Below are positions 39,837-47,573 of a stretch of DNA of 64,000 bases, one piece after another. The stretch's first letter is position 1. Every line of letters starts with the position of its first letter. The stretch is from the NCBI RefSeq assembly GCF_900104525.1, contig NZ_LT629711.1:2108001-2172000 (forward strand). Direction: 5' to 3'. The DNA comes from Pedococcus dokdonensis. Lineage in GTDB: Bacteria; Actinomycetota; Actinomycetes; Actinomycetales; Dermatophilaceae. The position numbers were made by a program, and so were the translations under genes. The notes below the pieces were generated by a model. The model was not told where the DNA came from and searched no databases. It worked only from the letters and a program-made list of their open reading frames with translations.

Positions 39837-39910
39837 GACCCGGGCACCCGCCCGGCCACGCGGCATACCCGGCGGTAACCGGGCCTGTCTGCTTTCTCAC
39901 AGCGGGCGCG

Positions 39911-39940
39911 TTATCGGTCCGAGCGCAGGGCCGATAACCT
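39911..39940 (+). promoter_or_regulatory. sdh promoter region with TTATCGG/CCGATAA inverted repeat
   Basis: TTATCGG (39911-39917) and CCGATAA (39931-39937) form an inverted repeat with a 13-nt spacer; the right arm runs into the -10 box TAACCT (39935-39940). GGGCCGATAACCTGA recurs almost exactly before isocitrate dehydrogenase (63332-63346). A repressor bound here would cover the -10. A leader of about 60 nt and AAAGGGA precede sdhC. Confidence 0.55.
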
Positions 39941-40009
39941 GACGGACGTACTACGGCCATCGACGCTGGACGACGACTGCCGTGACATCTGCTTCGAAAG
40001 GGACGCGCA

Positions 40010-40387
40010 GTGGCGCAGGCAGCCAACGGCACCCTCTACCGCGGCCGTGAAGGCATGTGGTCGTGGGTGGCCCACCGAGTCAGTGGCCTCCTCCTCTTCC
40101 TCTTCCTGTTCGCGCACGTGCTCGACACGGCGCTGGTGCGGGTCTCCCCCGACGCCTACAACGAGGTGATGGAGGCCTACAAGAACCCCATCGTGGGTCT
40201 GGGTGAGGCCGGGCTCGTCGCCGCGGTGATCTTCCACGCGCTCAACGGCCTGCGCATCATCGCCGTCGACTTCTGGTCCAAGGGGCCCCGCTACCAGCGG
40301 CAGCTGTTCTGGGCGGTCGTCATCGGATTCGTCGTGCTCTTCGCGCCCTTCGCGATCCGGCACCTGACCATCGTGTTCACGCACTGA
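40010..40387 (+). CDS. sdhC: Succinate dehydrogenase cytochrome b556 subunit
   Basis: 125 residues with three membrane helices (about 18-40, 62-84, 96-120). WSWVAHRVSGLLLFLFLFAHVLD holds the Arg-Ser-Gly quinone motif and a haem-ligand histidine; FHALNGLRIIAVDFW follows. It anchors complex II in the membrane and passes electrons to menaquinone. GTG 40010 has AAAGGGA upstream. First of four sdh genes. Confidence 0.94.
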   Translation: MAQAANGTLYRGREGMWSWVAHRVSGLLLFLFLFAHVLDTALVRVSPDAYNEVMEAYKNPIVGLGEAGLVAAVIFHALNGLRIIAVDFWSKGPRYQRQLFWAVVIGFVVLFAPFAIRHLTIVFTH

Positions 40388-40403
40388 GAGCGCGGGGGAA
40401 CTC

Positions 40404-40877
40404 ATGAGCGCCACCACCGAGGCCAACTACCACGCCGGTCCCGACGCCGTCTCCACGACCAAGTCCCGCTATCGGCGGGTCTCCAAGGGCCGCGGCAACT
40501 TCGAGCTCTGGTCGTGGGTCTTCATGCGCGCCAGCGGCGTGCTGCTCCTCGTCCTCGTGTTCGGGCACCTGTTCGTCAACCTGATGCTGGGCGAGGGCAT
40601 CCACGGCATCGACTTCGCGTTCGTCGCCGGCAAGTGGAGCAGCCCGTTCTGGCAGACCTGGGACCTGCTGATGCTGTGGCTCGCCGAGCTGCACGGCTTC
40701 AACGGGGTCCGCACGATCATCAACGACTACACCGAGAAGGACCGCACCCGCTGGATCCTCAAGGGCCTGCTGGTCACGAGCGCGGTGCTCGTCATGGTGC
40801 TCGGCACGCTGGTGATCTTCACCTTCGACCCGTGCCTGGACCCGTCCTCCACCCTCTCCGTGTGCACCGCACGATGA
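40404..40877 (+). CDS. sdhD: Succinate dehydrogenase membrane anchor subunit
   Basis: 157 residues. A polar N-terminus of about 38 residues precedes three membrane helices. WSWVFMRASGVLLLVLVFGHLFVNLML resembles the sdhC core and carries a likely haem-ligand histidine; LAELHGFNGVRTIINDYTEK is the conserved loop. It completes the membrane part of complex II. 16 bp after sdhC, with GGGGG ahead of the ATG. Confidence 0.93.
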   Translation: MSATTEANYHAGPDAVSTTKSRYRRVSKGRGNFELWSWVFMRASGVLLLVLVFGHLFVNLMLGEGIHGIDFAFVAGKWSSPFWQTWDLLMLWLAELHGFNGVRTIINDYTEKDRTRWILKGLLVTSAVLVMVLGTLVIFTFDPCLDPSSTLSVCTAR

Positions 40878-40920
40878 CGCCGGACCACCTGACCCTGGAA
40901 CTCCGAAGGACACAGCACTG

Positions 40921-42696
40921 ATGCAGACGCACAAGTACGACGTCGTGATCGTCGGGGCCGGCGGAGCCGGCATGCGGGCGGCGCTCGAGTCGAGCACCCG
41001 GACCCGCACGGCGGTGCTGACCAAGCTCTACCCCACCCGGTCCCACACCGGCGCGGCCCAGGGCGGCATGTGCGCCGCCCTCGCCAACGTCGAGGAGGAC
41101 AACTGGGAGTGGCACACCTTCGACACCGTCAAGGGCGGTGACTACCTCGTCGACCAGGACGCGGCGGAGATCATGTGCCGCGAGGCCATCGACGCGGTGA
41201 TCGACCTCGAGAAGATGGGGCTGCCGTTCAACCGCACCCCCGAGGGCAAGATCGACCAGCGCCGGTTCGGTGGGCACACCCGCAACCACGGTGAGGCGGC
41301 CGTGCGCCGGTCGTGCTTCGCGGCCGACCGCACCGGTCACATGATCCTGCAGACGCTCTACCAGAACTGCGTCAAGCAGGGAGTCGAGTTCTACAACGAG
41401 TTCTACGTCCTCGACCTGCTGATGAACACCGGCCCGGACGGTGTCGAGCACACCGCGGGAGTCGTCGCCTACGAGCTGGCGACCGGTGAGCTGCACGTGT
41501 TCCAGGCCAAGTCCGTCGTCTTCGCGACCGGTGGCACCGGCAAGGTCTTCAAGACCACCTCCAACGCCCACACCCTCACCGGTGACGGCATGGGCGTGGC
41601 CTTCCGCCGCGGGATCCCGTTGGAGGACATGGAGTTCTTCCAGTTCCACCCGACCGGCCTGGCCGGGCTCGGCATCCTGCTCTCCGAGGCCGCCCGCGGC
41701 GAGGGCGGCATCCTGCGCAACGCCGACGGCGAGCGCTTCATGGAGCGCTACGCCCCCACCATCAAGGACCTCGCCCCCCGCGACATCGTCGCCCGGTCGA
41801 TGGCCAACGAGGTGCGCGAGGGCCGCGGCGCCGGTCCCAACAAGGACTACGTGCTGCTCGACCTGACCCACCTCGAGCCGGCCCACATCGACGCGAAGCT
41901 CCCCGACATCACCGAGTTCGCACGCACCTACCTCGGCGTCGAGCCCTACACCGAGCCGGTGCCGGTCTACCCGACCGCGCACTACGCCATGGGTGGTGTG
42001 CCGACCAACGTCGAGACCGAGGTGCTGCGCAACAACACCGACGTCGTGCCCGGCCTGTTCGCCGCCGGTGAGGTCGCCTGCGTCTCCGTGCACGGGTCCA
42101 ACCGGCTCGGCACCAACAGCCTCCTCGACATCAACGTCTTCGGCCGCCGTGCCGGCATCGCCGCCGCGGAGTATGCCGCGAACGCACCGTTCGTCGAGTT
42201 GCCCGAGCACCCGTCGGCGCTCGTCGAGGGCATGGTCGAGACGATCCGCACCCGAGAGAGCGGCGAGCGGGTGGCCGACCTGCGCCGCGCCCTCCAGGAG
42301 ACGATGGACCGCAACGTCCAGGTGTTCCGCACCGAGGCCTCGATGAAGGAGGCCCTCGGCGTCATCGACGAGCTGAAGGAGCGCTACGCCTCCGTCGTGG
42401 TGCAGGACAAGGGCAAGCGCTACAACACCGACCTGCTCGAGGCGGTCGAGCTCGGCTTCCTCATCGAGCTGGCCGAGGTCATCACCCTCGGCGCGCTGGC
42501 CCGCAAGGAGTCCCGCGGTGGCCACTTCCGCGAGGACTACGAAGCCCGCGACGACGTGAACTTCATGCGCCACACGATGGCCTACCGCGCCCCCGTGACC
42601 GACGTGGAAGAGGGCCCGAAGTTCGCCGACGAGGTGCGGCTCGACTACAAGCCCGTGACCGTCACCCGCTACCAGCCGATGGAGCGCAAGTACTGA
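40921..42696 (+). CDS. sdhA: Succinate dehydrogenase flavoprotein subunit
   Basis: 591 residues. It oxidises succinate to fumarate. FAD-binding IVGAGGAGMRAAL is at the N-terminus; the covalent-FAD histidine lies in TRSHTGAAQGGMCAAL. Substrate-site segments GGHTRNHGEAAVRRSCFAADRTGH, FHPTGLAG, HYAMGGVPTN and NRLGTNSLLDINVFGRRAG, and the C-terminal RRESRGGH-type segment (RKESRGGHFRED), are intact. 43 bp after sdhD; stop overlaps the sdhB start by one base. Confidence 0.97.
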   Translation: MQTHKYDVVIVGAGGAGMRAALESSTRTRTAVLTKLYPTRSHTGAAQGGMCAALANVEEDNWEWHTFDTVKGGDYLVDQDAAEIMCREAIDAVIDLEKMGLPFNRTPEGKIDQRRFGGHTRNHGEAAVRRSCFAADRTGHMILQTLYQNCVKQGVEFYNEFYVLDLLMNTGPDGVEHTAGVVAYELATGELHVFQAKSVVFATGGTGKVFKTTSNAHTLTGDGMGVAFRRGIPLEDMEFFQFHPTGLAGLGILLSEAARGEGGILRNADGERFMERYAPTIKDLAPRDIVARSMANEVREGRGAGPNKDYVLLDLTHLEPAHIDAKLPDITEFARTYLGVEPYTEPVPVYPTAHYAMGGVPTNVETEVLRNNTDVVPGLFAAGEVACVSVHGSNRLGTNSLLDINVFGRRAGIAAAEYAANAPFVELPEHPSALVEGMVETIRTRESGERVADLRRALQETMDRNVQVFRTEASMKEALGVIDELKERYASVVVQDKGKRYNTDLLEAVELGFLIELAEVITLGALARKESRGGHFREDYEARDDVNFMRHTMAYRAPVTDVEEGPKFADEVRLDYKPVTVTRYQPMERKY

Positions 42697-43466
42697 TGAC
42701 CGCGACCGCAGAGAAGACCCAGAACACCGGCGAGTCCGCCAAGGCCGGTGCGGTGCCGTCGTTCACCGTGACGCTGAAGATCGCCCGGTTCGACCCCGAG
42801 ACCGACAGCGAGCAGCACTGGGAGACCTACGAGGTCACCTCGCACGCCACTGACCGCGTGCTCGACGCGCTGCACCAGATCAAGTGGGACCAGGACGGCT
42901 CGCTGTCGTTCCGCCGGTCCTGCGCCCATGGCGTGTGCGGCTCCGACGCGATGCGGATCAACGGCAAGAACCGGCTCGCCTGCAAGACGCTCATCAAGGA
43001 CGTCAACCCCGACAAGCCGATCACCGTCGAGCCGATCAAGGGCCTTCCCGTCGAGAAGGACCTCATCGTCGACATGGAGCCGTTCTTCGACGCCTACCGC
43101 GAGGTCATGCCGTTCCTCATCACCGAGGGCAACGAGCCGACCCGCGAGCGGATCCAGAGCCAGGCCGACCGCGACCGCTTCGACGACACCACCAAGTGCA
43201 TCCTCTGCGCTGCCTGCACGACGAGCTGCCCGGTGTTCTGGAACGACGGCCAGTACTTCGGCCCGGCCGCCATCGTCAACGCGCACCGCTTCATCTTCGA
43301 CAGCCGCGACGACGGCGGCACGCAGCGGTTGGAGATCCTGAACGACAAGGAGGGGGTGTGGCGCTGCCGCACCACCTTCAACTGCACCGACGCATGTCCT
43401 CGTGGCATCGAGGTGACCAAGGCGATCCAGGAAGTGAAGCGCGCGCTCCTGACCTCTCGGTTCTGA
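42696..43466 (+). CDS. sdhB: Succinate dehydrogenase iron-sulfur subunit
   Basis: 256 residues. Cysteines for all three clusters are visible: 2Fe-2S in RRSCAHGVCGSDAM with NRLACKT, 4Fe-4S in CILCAACTTSCPVFW, and the third-cluster set in CRTTFNCTDACPRGI. A polar extension of about 20 residues precedes the ferredoxin-like domain. ATG overlaps the sdhA stop (TGATG). It carries electrons from FAD to the membrane quinone site. Confidence 0.97.
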   Translation: MTATAEKTQNTGESAKAGAVPSFTVTLKIARFDPETDSEQHWETYEVTSHATDRVLDALHQIKWDQDGSLSFRRSCAHGVCGSDAMRINGKNRLACKTLIKDVNPDKPITVEPIKGLPVEKDLIVDMEPFFDAYREVMPFLITEGNEPTRERIQSQADRDRFDDTTKCILCAACTTSCPVFWNDGQYFGPAAIVNAHRFIFDSRDDGGTQRLEILNDKEGVWRCRTTFNCTDACPRGIEVTKAIQEVKRALLTSRF

Positions 43467-43467
43467 G

Positions 43468-44751
43468 GTGACCCGGCTTCGCGGTCACGGCCACCGGCGC
43501 GCGGGCCTTGCCGTCCTGATCGCTGCAGCGCTGTCGGCGGGGACGATCGACGCGGGGGCTGCGGTTGCGGTGGCGAAGCCGACTCCTTCGGCCACCACGA
43601 AGACCCTCCCGGTGCCGCGGGCGACGGTGGACCCGCAGGTGTCCGTCGGGGGTCCGCAGCTGGCCTCGATGGGGGTGGTCACGGACCTGCCGGCCGGCGT
43701 GCCTGCGCCGCCCAGGCTCAAGGACGTGTCGTGGGTGCTGGCCGACCTCGACACGGGCAAGGTGGTCGCAGCGAAGGCGGCGCATGCCCGGTTGCTGCCC
43801 GCCAGCACGCTCAAGACGCTGACGGCCCTCACCCTCATCCCGAAGGTGCCGGCGACCCGCAAGGTGGTCGCGACCCAGTCGGACGCCAACGCCGACGGGA
43901 CGCGGGTCGGAGTCGTGCCCGGGCTCCCCTACACCGGACGCCAGCTGTTCCAGGGCCTGCTCATGTCATCGGGCAACGACGCGGCCTACGCGCTGGCCGA
44001 GGCCGGGGGCGGCCGCGAGGTGACGCTGGCCGCGATGAACGAGCGGGCGGCATACCTGGGGGCGCACGACACGGTCGCAAAGGACCCTTCTGGCCTGGAC
44101 GCACCGGGGCAGACCTCGAGCGCCTACGACCTCGCCCTGATCGGGCGGGCTGCCTTGCAGCTGAAGGACTTCCGCGCCTACGTCACCACGAAACAGGTGG
44201 ACTTCCCCGGGCGAGTGGACCCGAAGACGAAGAAGCGCGCGACCTACAAGATCCAGAACCACAACAAGCTGCTCTACAACTACGCGGGCACGATCGGGAT
44301 CAAGAACGGCTACACCGAGCACGCCAACCGCACCTACATCTCGGCGGTGACCCGCGGCGGGAAGACCTACCTGCTCAGCGAGATGTACGGGCTGGACTCG
44401 TCGTGGCGCCCCCAGGCGGCGATGTACGACTGGGCCTTCCGCTACGGGGCCGTGGCCGGCGCTGTCGGCGAGATGGTCGAGCCGGGCACCGTCACGACGC
44501 CTCCGACCCCGCTCCCGAGCGCCACCTCACCCAGCCTCGCGCCCGACGCCGGCCCGGGCGCAGGCGGTGCACCCGTGGTGGCCGGCGCCCCCGCACAGAC
44601 CGACACCCGCCCCGCCGGTCGGCGGCTCGACACCGAGCAGCTCGTCGAGGCCGGCATCGCGCTGCTGGTCCTGGCGCTCACCCTCCTCTTCGTCCGCCGC
44701 CGTGCAGTGATCAAGCGGCGGCGCGCCAAGGGCCGCCCCCGCCACCGCTGA
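43468..44751 (+). CDS. D-alanyl-D-alanine carboxypeptidase (S11 family)
   Basis: 427 residues. A signal peptide (1-32) and proline-rich linker precede a penicillin-binding DD-peptidase domain with SxxK as LPASTLKTLTAL and SxN as LMSSGNDAAYAL. The third motif, usually KTG, reads IKNGYTEHA. After a Pro/Ala/Gly linker the protein ends in one membrane helix (about 388-407) and an Arg/Lys-rich tail, so it is anchored with the enzyme outside. It trims the terminal D-alanine from peptidoglycan side chains. GTG 43468 lies 1 bp after the sdhB stop, as if read through from the sdh operon. Confidence 0.9.
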   Translation: MTRLRGHGHRRAGLAVLIAAALSAGTIDAGAAVAVAKPTPSATTKTLPVPRATVDPQVSVGGPQLASMGVVTDLPAGVPAPPRLKDVSWVLADLDTGKVVAAKAAHARLLPASTLKTLTALTLIPKVPATRKVVATQSDANADGTRVGVVPGLPYTGRQLFQGLLMSSGNDAAYALAEAGGGREVTLAAMNERAAYLGAHDTVAKDPSGLDAPGQTSSAYDLALIGRAALQLKDFRAYVTTKQVDFPGRVDPKTKKRATYKIQNHNKLLYNYAGTIGIKNGYTEHANRTYISAVTRGGKTYLLSEMYGLDSSWRPQAAMYDWAFRYGAVAGAVGEMVEPGTVTTPPTPLPSATSPSLAPDAGPGAGGAPVVAGAPAQTDTRPAGRRLDTEQLVEAGIALLVLALTLLFVRRRAVIKRRRAKGRPRHR

Positions 44752-44891
44752 GTCCAGCTACGGGGTGACCGCAGGTAGGCTGCGACGTTTTCGACGCCGA
44801 AGAGTGACGCCAGTCGGCAGGTGACATCCGCGACCACATGAATATGTGTGCCAGGCTCGGTGCACCCCCATCGGGACGTGCTGGCGCGGCC

Positions 44892-45977
44892 TCAGCGGCG
44901 GCGGACGAGGCTGCGTATGCCGCGGGCGACGGTGCCGACCGCGACCGCCCCGATGGCGCCGAGCACCGCCCCGGCGGCGACGCTGGTGCGGTCGGCCGCC
45001 CGCTGCCCGAAGGTCGGCAGACCGGCATCCGTGCGCTGGCGGACCGTCACGAGCGCTTCGGTGTCGGGCCCCTCGACCAGCTTGTCGACCTGCCCCGCGC
45101 TGAGGCCGGGCGTGGCGGCTCGGCCGGTGTCGAGGTCGTTCGCGGCCCAGGCAGCCGAGACGAGGATGACGCGCGACATGAAGTTGAGCCACACGAGCAG
45201 GCCCACCACCAGGGCGAACCCGAGGTAGAGCTTGTTGTCCGTGGTGCTCGACAGCAGGACCGCACCGAACGTCTTGAGCACGGTGAGGCCGACGCCGCCG
45301 AAGATGGCGCCGTTGCGGACCGCGGGCCACGGCAGGTCGACGCCGGAGAGGATGCGCAGCATCACCGCGACGATGGCGCCGTCGAGCGCGACGCCCACGA
45401 CGAACGCCACGACGCCGAGGACCCACTCCTGACCCCCGAGCCCGACCAGCTCGGCCACCCACGTGGCGGCCGATCCGGCTACCGCGCCGACCGCGGCAGA
45501 CAGCAGGATCGCGACGCCCAGGAGCAGCAGCACCCCGAGGTCACGGAGCTTGGCCAGCACGACGTTGCCGGGCGAGCCCTCGACCCCGAAGATCGCCCGG
45601 ATGCCGTCGCGCAGCGCGCCGAGCCAGCCGGTGCCGGCGAGGACGAGGCCCACCACCGAGATGACGCCCTGGACGGAGAGCGCGGCGCCCGTGGGCGCTT
45701 TGACGTCGATGATGCCGTCGGGGTTGGCGTCGGTCTTGACGAACCCGGGCAGCAGGTCGTTGATGGCGTCCTTGGTGTCGGCGAGCAGCTGCGGCTGGCT
45801 GCGCAGCACGATGCCGAAGACCGTGAAGGCCAGCAGCACCGCGGGGAAGACCGAGAAGAACGCGAAGTAGCCGACGCCTCCGGCGATGAGGTTGCCGCGG
45901 TGGTCGCCGTAGCGCTTCCACGCCCGCCACACCGGGGTGCCCTGCAGCCGGGCCCACCAGGCCTTGAGGGTCTGCAC
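44892..45977 (-). CDS. YihY/BrkB-family membrane protein
   Basis: 361 residues with about six membrane helices. The family start WKRYGDHRGNLIAGGVGYFAFFSVFPAVLLAFTVFGIVL, a periplasmic loop with GIIDVKAPTGAALSVQG, GTGWLGALRDGIRAIFGVE, and the conserved FMSRVILVSAAWAAND near the end are seen. The basic tail IRSLVRRR is cytosolic. Often mis-named ribonuclease BN; its actual role is unknown. Begins 3 bp after the 2'-5' RNA ligase gene, so the two form an operon. Confidence 0.92.
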   Translation of the reverse strand: MQTLKAWWARLQGTPVWRAWKRYGDHRGNLIAGGVGYFAFFSVFPAVLLAFTVFGIVLRSQPQLLADTKDAINDLLPGFVKTDANPDGIIDVKAPTGAALSVQGVISVVGLVLAGTGWLGALRDGIRAIFGVEGSPGNVVLAKLRDLGVLLLLGVAILLSAAVGAVAGSAATWVAELVGLGGQEWVLGVVAFVVGVALDGAIVAVMLRILSGVDLPWPAVRNGAIFGGVGLTVLKTFGAVLLSSTTDNKLYLGFALVVGLLVWLNFMSRVILVSAAWAANDLDTGRAATPGLSAGQVDKLVEGPDTEALVTVRQRTDAGLPTFGQRAADRTSVAAGAVLGAIGAVAVGTVARGIRSLVRRR

Positions 45978-45980
45978 GGG

Positions 45981-46496
45981 TCAGGCCCCGCCCAGCGCGA
46001 ACGACCGCACCGGCCGCCAGACGCCGTCGGCACCGTGCTCGTAGAGGTGGAACTCGCTGACGTCGAAGGTGCACTCGAAGCCGGCCAGCTCGCGGAAGGC
46101 GCGGTCGAGGTTGTCGTCGGACACGTGGTGGGCCACCGTGACGTGCGGGTGGTAGTAGAAGTCGAGCTTGCGCTTGAGCGGGCCCCGGCGCACCGACTTC
46201 TCCAGCAGCTCGCAGTCGGCCAGCCCGCCAGAGACCTGGACGAAGACCACCGGCGAGATCGGCCGGAACGACCCGGTCCCGCGCAGCACCATCGGGAACG
46301 ACCGGCCCTTCGCGGCAACGTCCTCGAGGTGCTCGGCCACCGCCGCCAGCTCGTCGTCCTCGACCTCGGTCGGGGGCAGCAGGGTCACGTGGGTCGGGAT
46401 CGACTCGGCCAGCGGGTCGCCGAACGACGCGCGCTTGGCCTGCAGCATCTCCGCGTGGGGTGACGGGATGGCGATGGACACACCGATGGTGGGCAC
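45981..46496 (-). CDS. 2'-5' RNA ligase family (2H phosphoesterase) protein
   Basis: 171 residues. The two catalytic HxT motifs of the 2H superfamily are present, THVTLLPP (about residue 36) and HPHVTVAHH (about 117), in the usual spacing. Members act on 2',3'-cyclic or 2'-5' RNA ends; the natural substrate here is unknown. GTG 46496 lies 7 nt after a -10 box. Upstream gene of the pair with YihY; mycobacteria also keep these genes near trpS. Confidence 0.92.
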   Translation of the reverse strand: MPTIGVSIAIPSPHAEMLQAKRASFGDPLAESIPTHVTLLPPTEVEDDELAAVAEHLEDVAAKGRSFPMVLRGTGSFRPISPVVFVQVSGGLADCELLEKSVRRGPLKRKLDFYYHPHVTVAHHVSDDNLDRAFRELAGFECTFDVSEFHLYEHGADGVWRPVRSFALGGA

Positions 46497-46503
46497 GACG
46501 GCG

Positions 46504-46509
46504 ACCCTA
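46504..46509 (-). promoter_or_regulatory. -10 box (TAGGGT) for leaderless 2H-phosphoesterase gene
   Basis: TAGGGT on the minus strand ends 7 nt before GTG 46496, inside the 41-bp gap after trpS. Confidence 0.55.
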
Positions 46510-46537
46510 CCGAAGGCTCTCAGCGGGCACTGCAGTC

Positions 46538-47569
46538 CTATCGAGCACTGGGCAACAGTCCTGCAGCGTCGCGCACCCGGGCCATCGTGGCGCGGGCGAC
46601 CTCGCGGGCCCGGTCGGCCCCGTCGGCCAGGATCCGGTCGAGCTCGGCCGGGTCGTCGAGCAGCTCGCGCATCCGCTCCTGGAACGGCGTGAGGCGCTCG
46701 ACGACGACGTCGGCCACCTCCTTCTTGAGGTCGCCGTAACCGCGACCGGCGAAGGTCGCGACCAGCTTGTCCACGGGAGTGCCCGACAGCACCGAGTGGA
46801 TCACCAGCAGGTTGGAGACGCCGGGCTTGGTGTCGGGGTCGTAGCGGACCTCACCGTCGGTGTCGGTGACGGCCGAGCGGATGTTCTTGGCGATCCGCGC
46901 CGGGTCCTCCATCAGGTCGATCAGGCCCTTGGGCGACGAGCCGGTCTTGCTCATCTTGGCCGTGGGGTCCTGCAGGTCCATGATCTTGGCCGAGCCCTTG
47001 ACGATGTAGGCGTCGGGCACCACGAGGGTCGCGCCGAACCGCGAGTTGAAGCGCTCTGCGAGGTCTCGGGTGATCTCGAGGTGCTGGCGCTGGTCCTCAC
47101 CGACCGGCACGTAGGCGGCGTCGTACATCAGGATGTCGGCAGCCATCAGCATCGGGTAGGTGAGCAGGCCGACGTTGGCATTCTGGCCCTTGGCGACCTT
47201 GTCCTTGAACTGCGTCATCCGCCGGGCCTCGCCGTCACCGGTGAGGCAGTTCATCACCCAGCCGAGCTCGGCGTGCTCGGTGACGTGGCTCTGGCAGAAC
47301 ACGGCGGACCGCTTGGGGTCGACCCCGCCGGCCAGGAACTGCGCGGCGGTCACCCGGGTGCGCTGCCGCAGCACCGCCGGCTCGGTCGGGACGGTGAGGG
47401 CGTGCAGGTCGGCGACGAAGTAGTAGGCGTCGAACTCGTCCTGCAGCTTCACCCAGTTGACCAGCGCCCCGAGGTAGTTGCCGAGGTGCAGGGAGTCACT
47501 GGTCGGCTGCATCCCGGACAGGATCCGGGGCAGCACGGCAGGCGCGGACGATTCAGGCATGCCCGTCAT
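46538..47569 (-). CDS. trpS: Tryptophanyl-tRNA synthetase
   Basis: 343 residues, class I synthetase that charges tRNA-Trp. [21 protein letters not shown] holds the HIGH-type motif; [38 protein letters not shown] is the tryptophan-binding region, and [14 protein letters not shown] the KMSKS loop. It begins only 4 bp after the alpha-galactosidase stop and shows no clear promoter of its own in that gap; a promoter inside the upstream gene must be assumed, or it is read from the galactoside operon. Confidence 0.97.
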   Translation of the reverse strand: MTGMPESSAPAVLPRILSGMQPTSDSLHLGNYLGALVNWVKLQDEFDAYYFVADLHALTVPTEPAVLRQRTRVTAAQFLAGGVDPKRSAVFCQSHVTEHAELGWVMNCLTGDGEARRMTQFKDKVAKGQNANVGLLTYPMLMAADILMYDAAYVPVGEDQRQHLEITRDLAERFNSRFGATLVVPDAYIVKGSAKIMDLQDPTAKMSKTGSSPKGLIDLMEDPARIAKNIRSAVTDTDGEVRYDPDTKPGVSNLLVIHSVLSGTPVDKLVATFAGRGYGDLKKEVADVVVERLTPFQERMRELLDDPAELDRILADGADRAREVARATMARVRDAAGLLPSAR

Positions 47570-47573
47570 TCAA

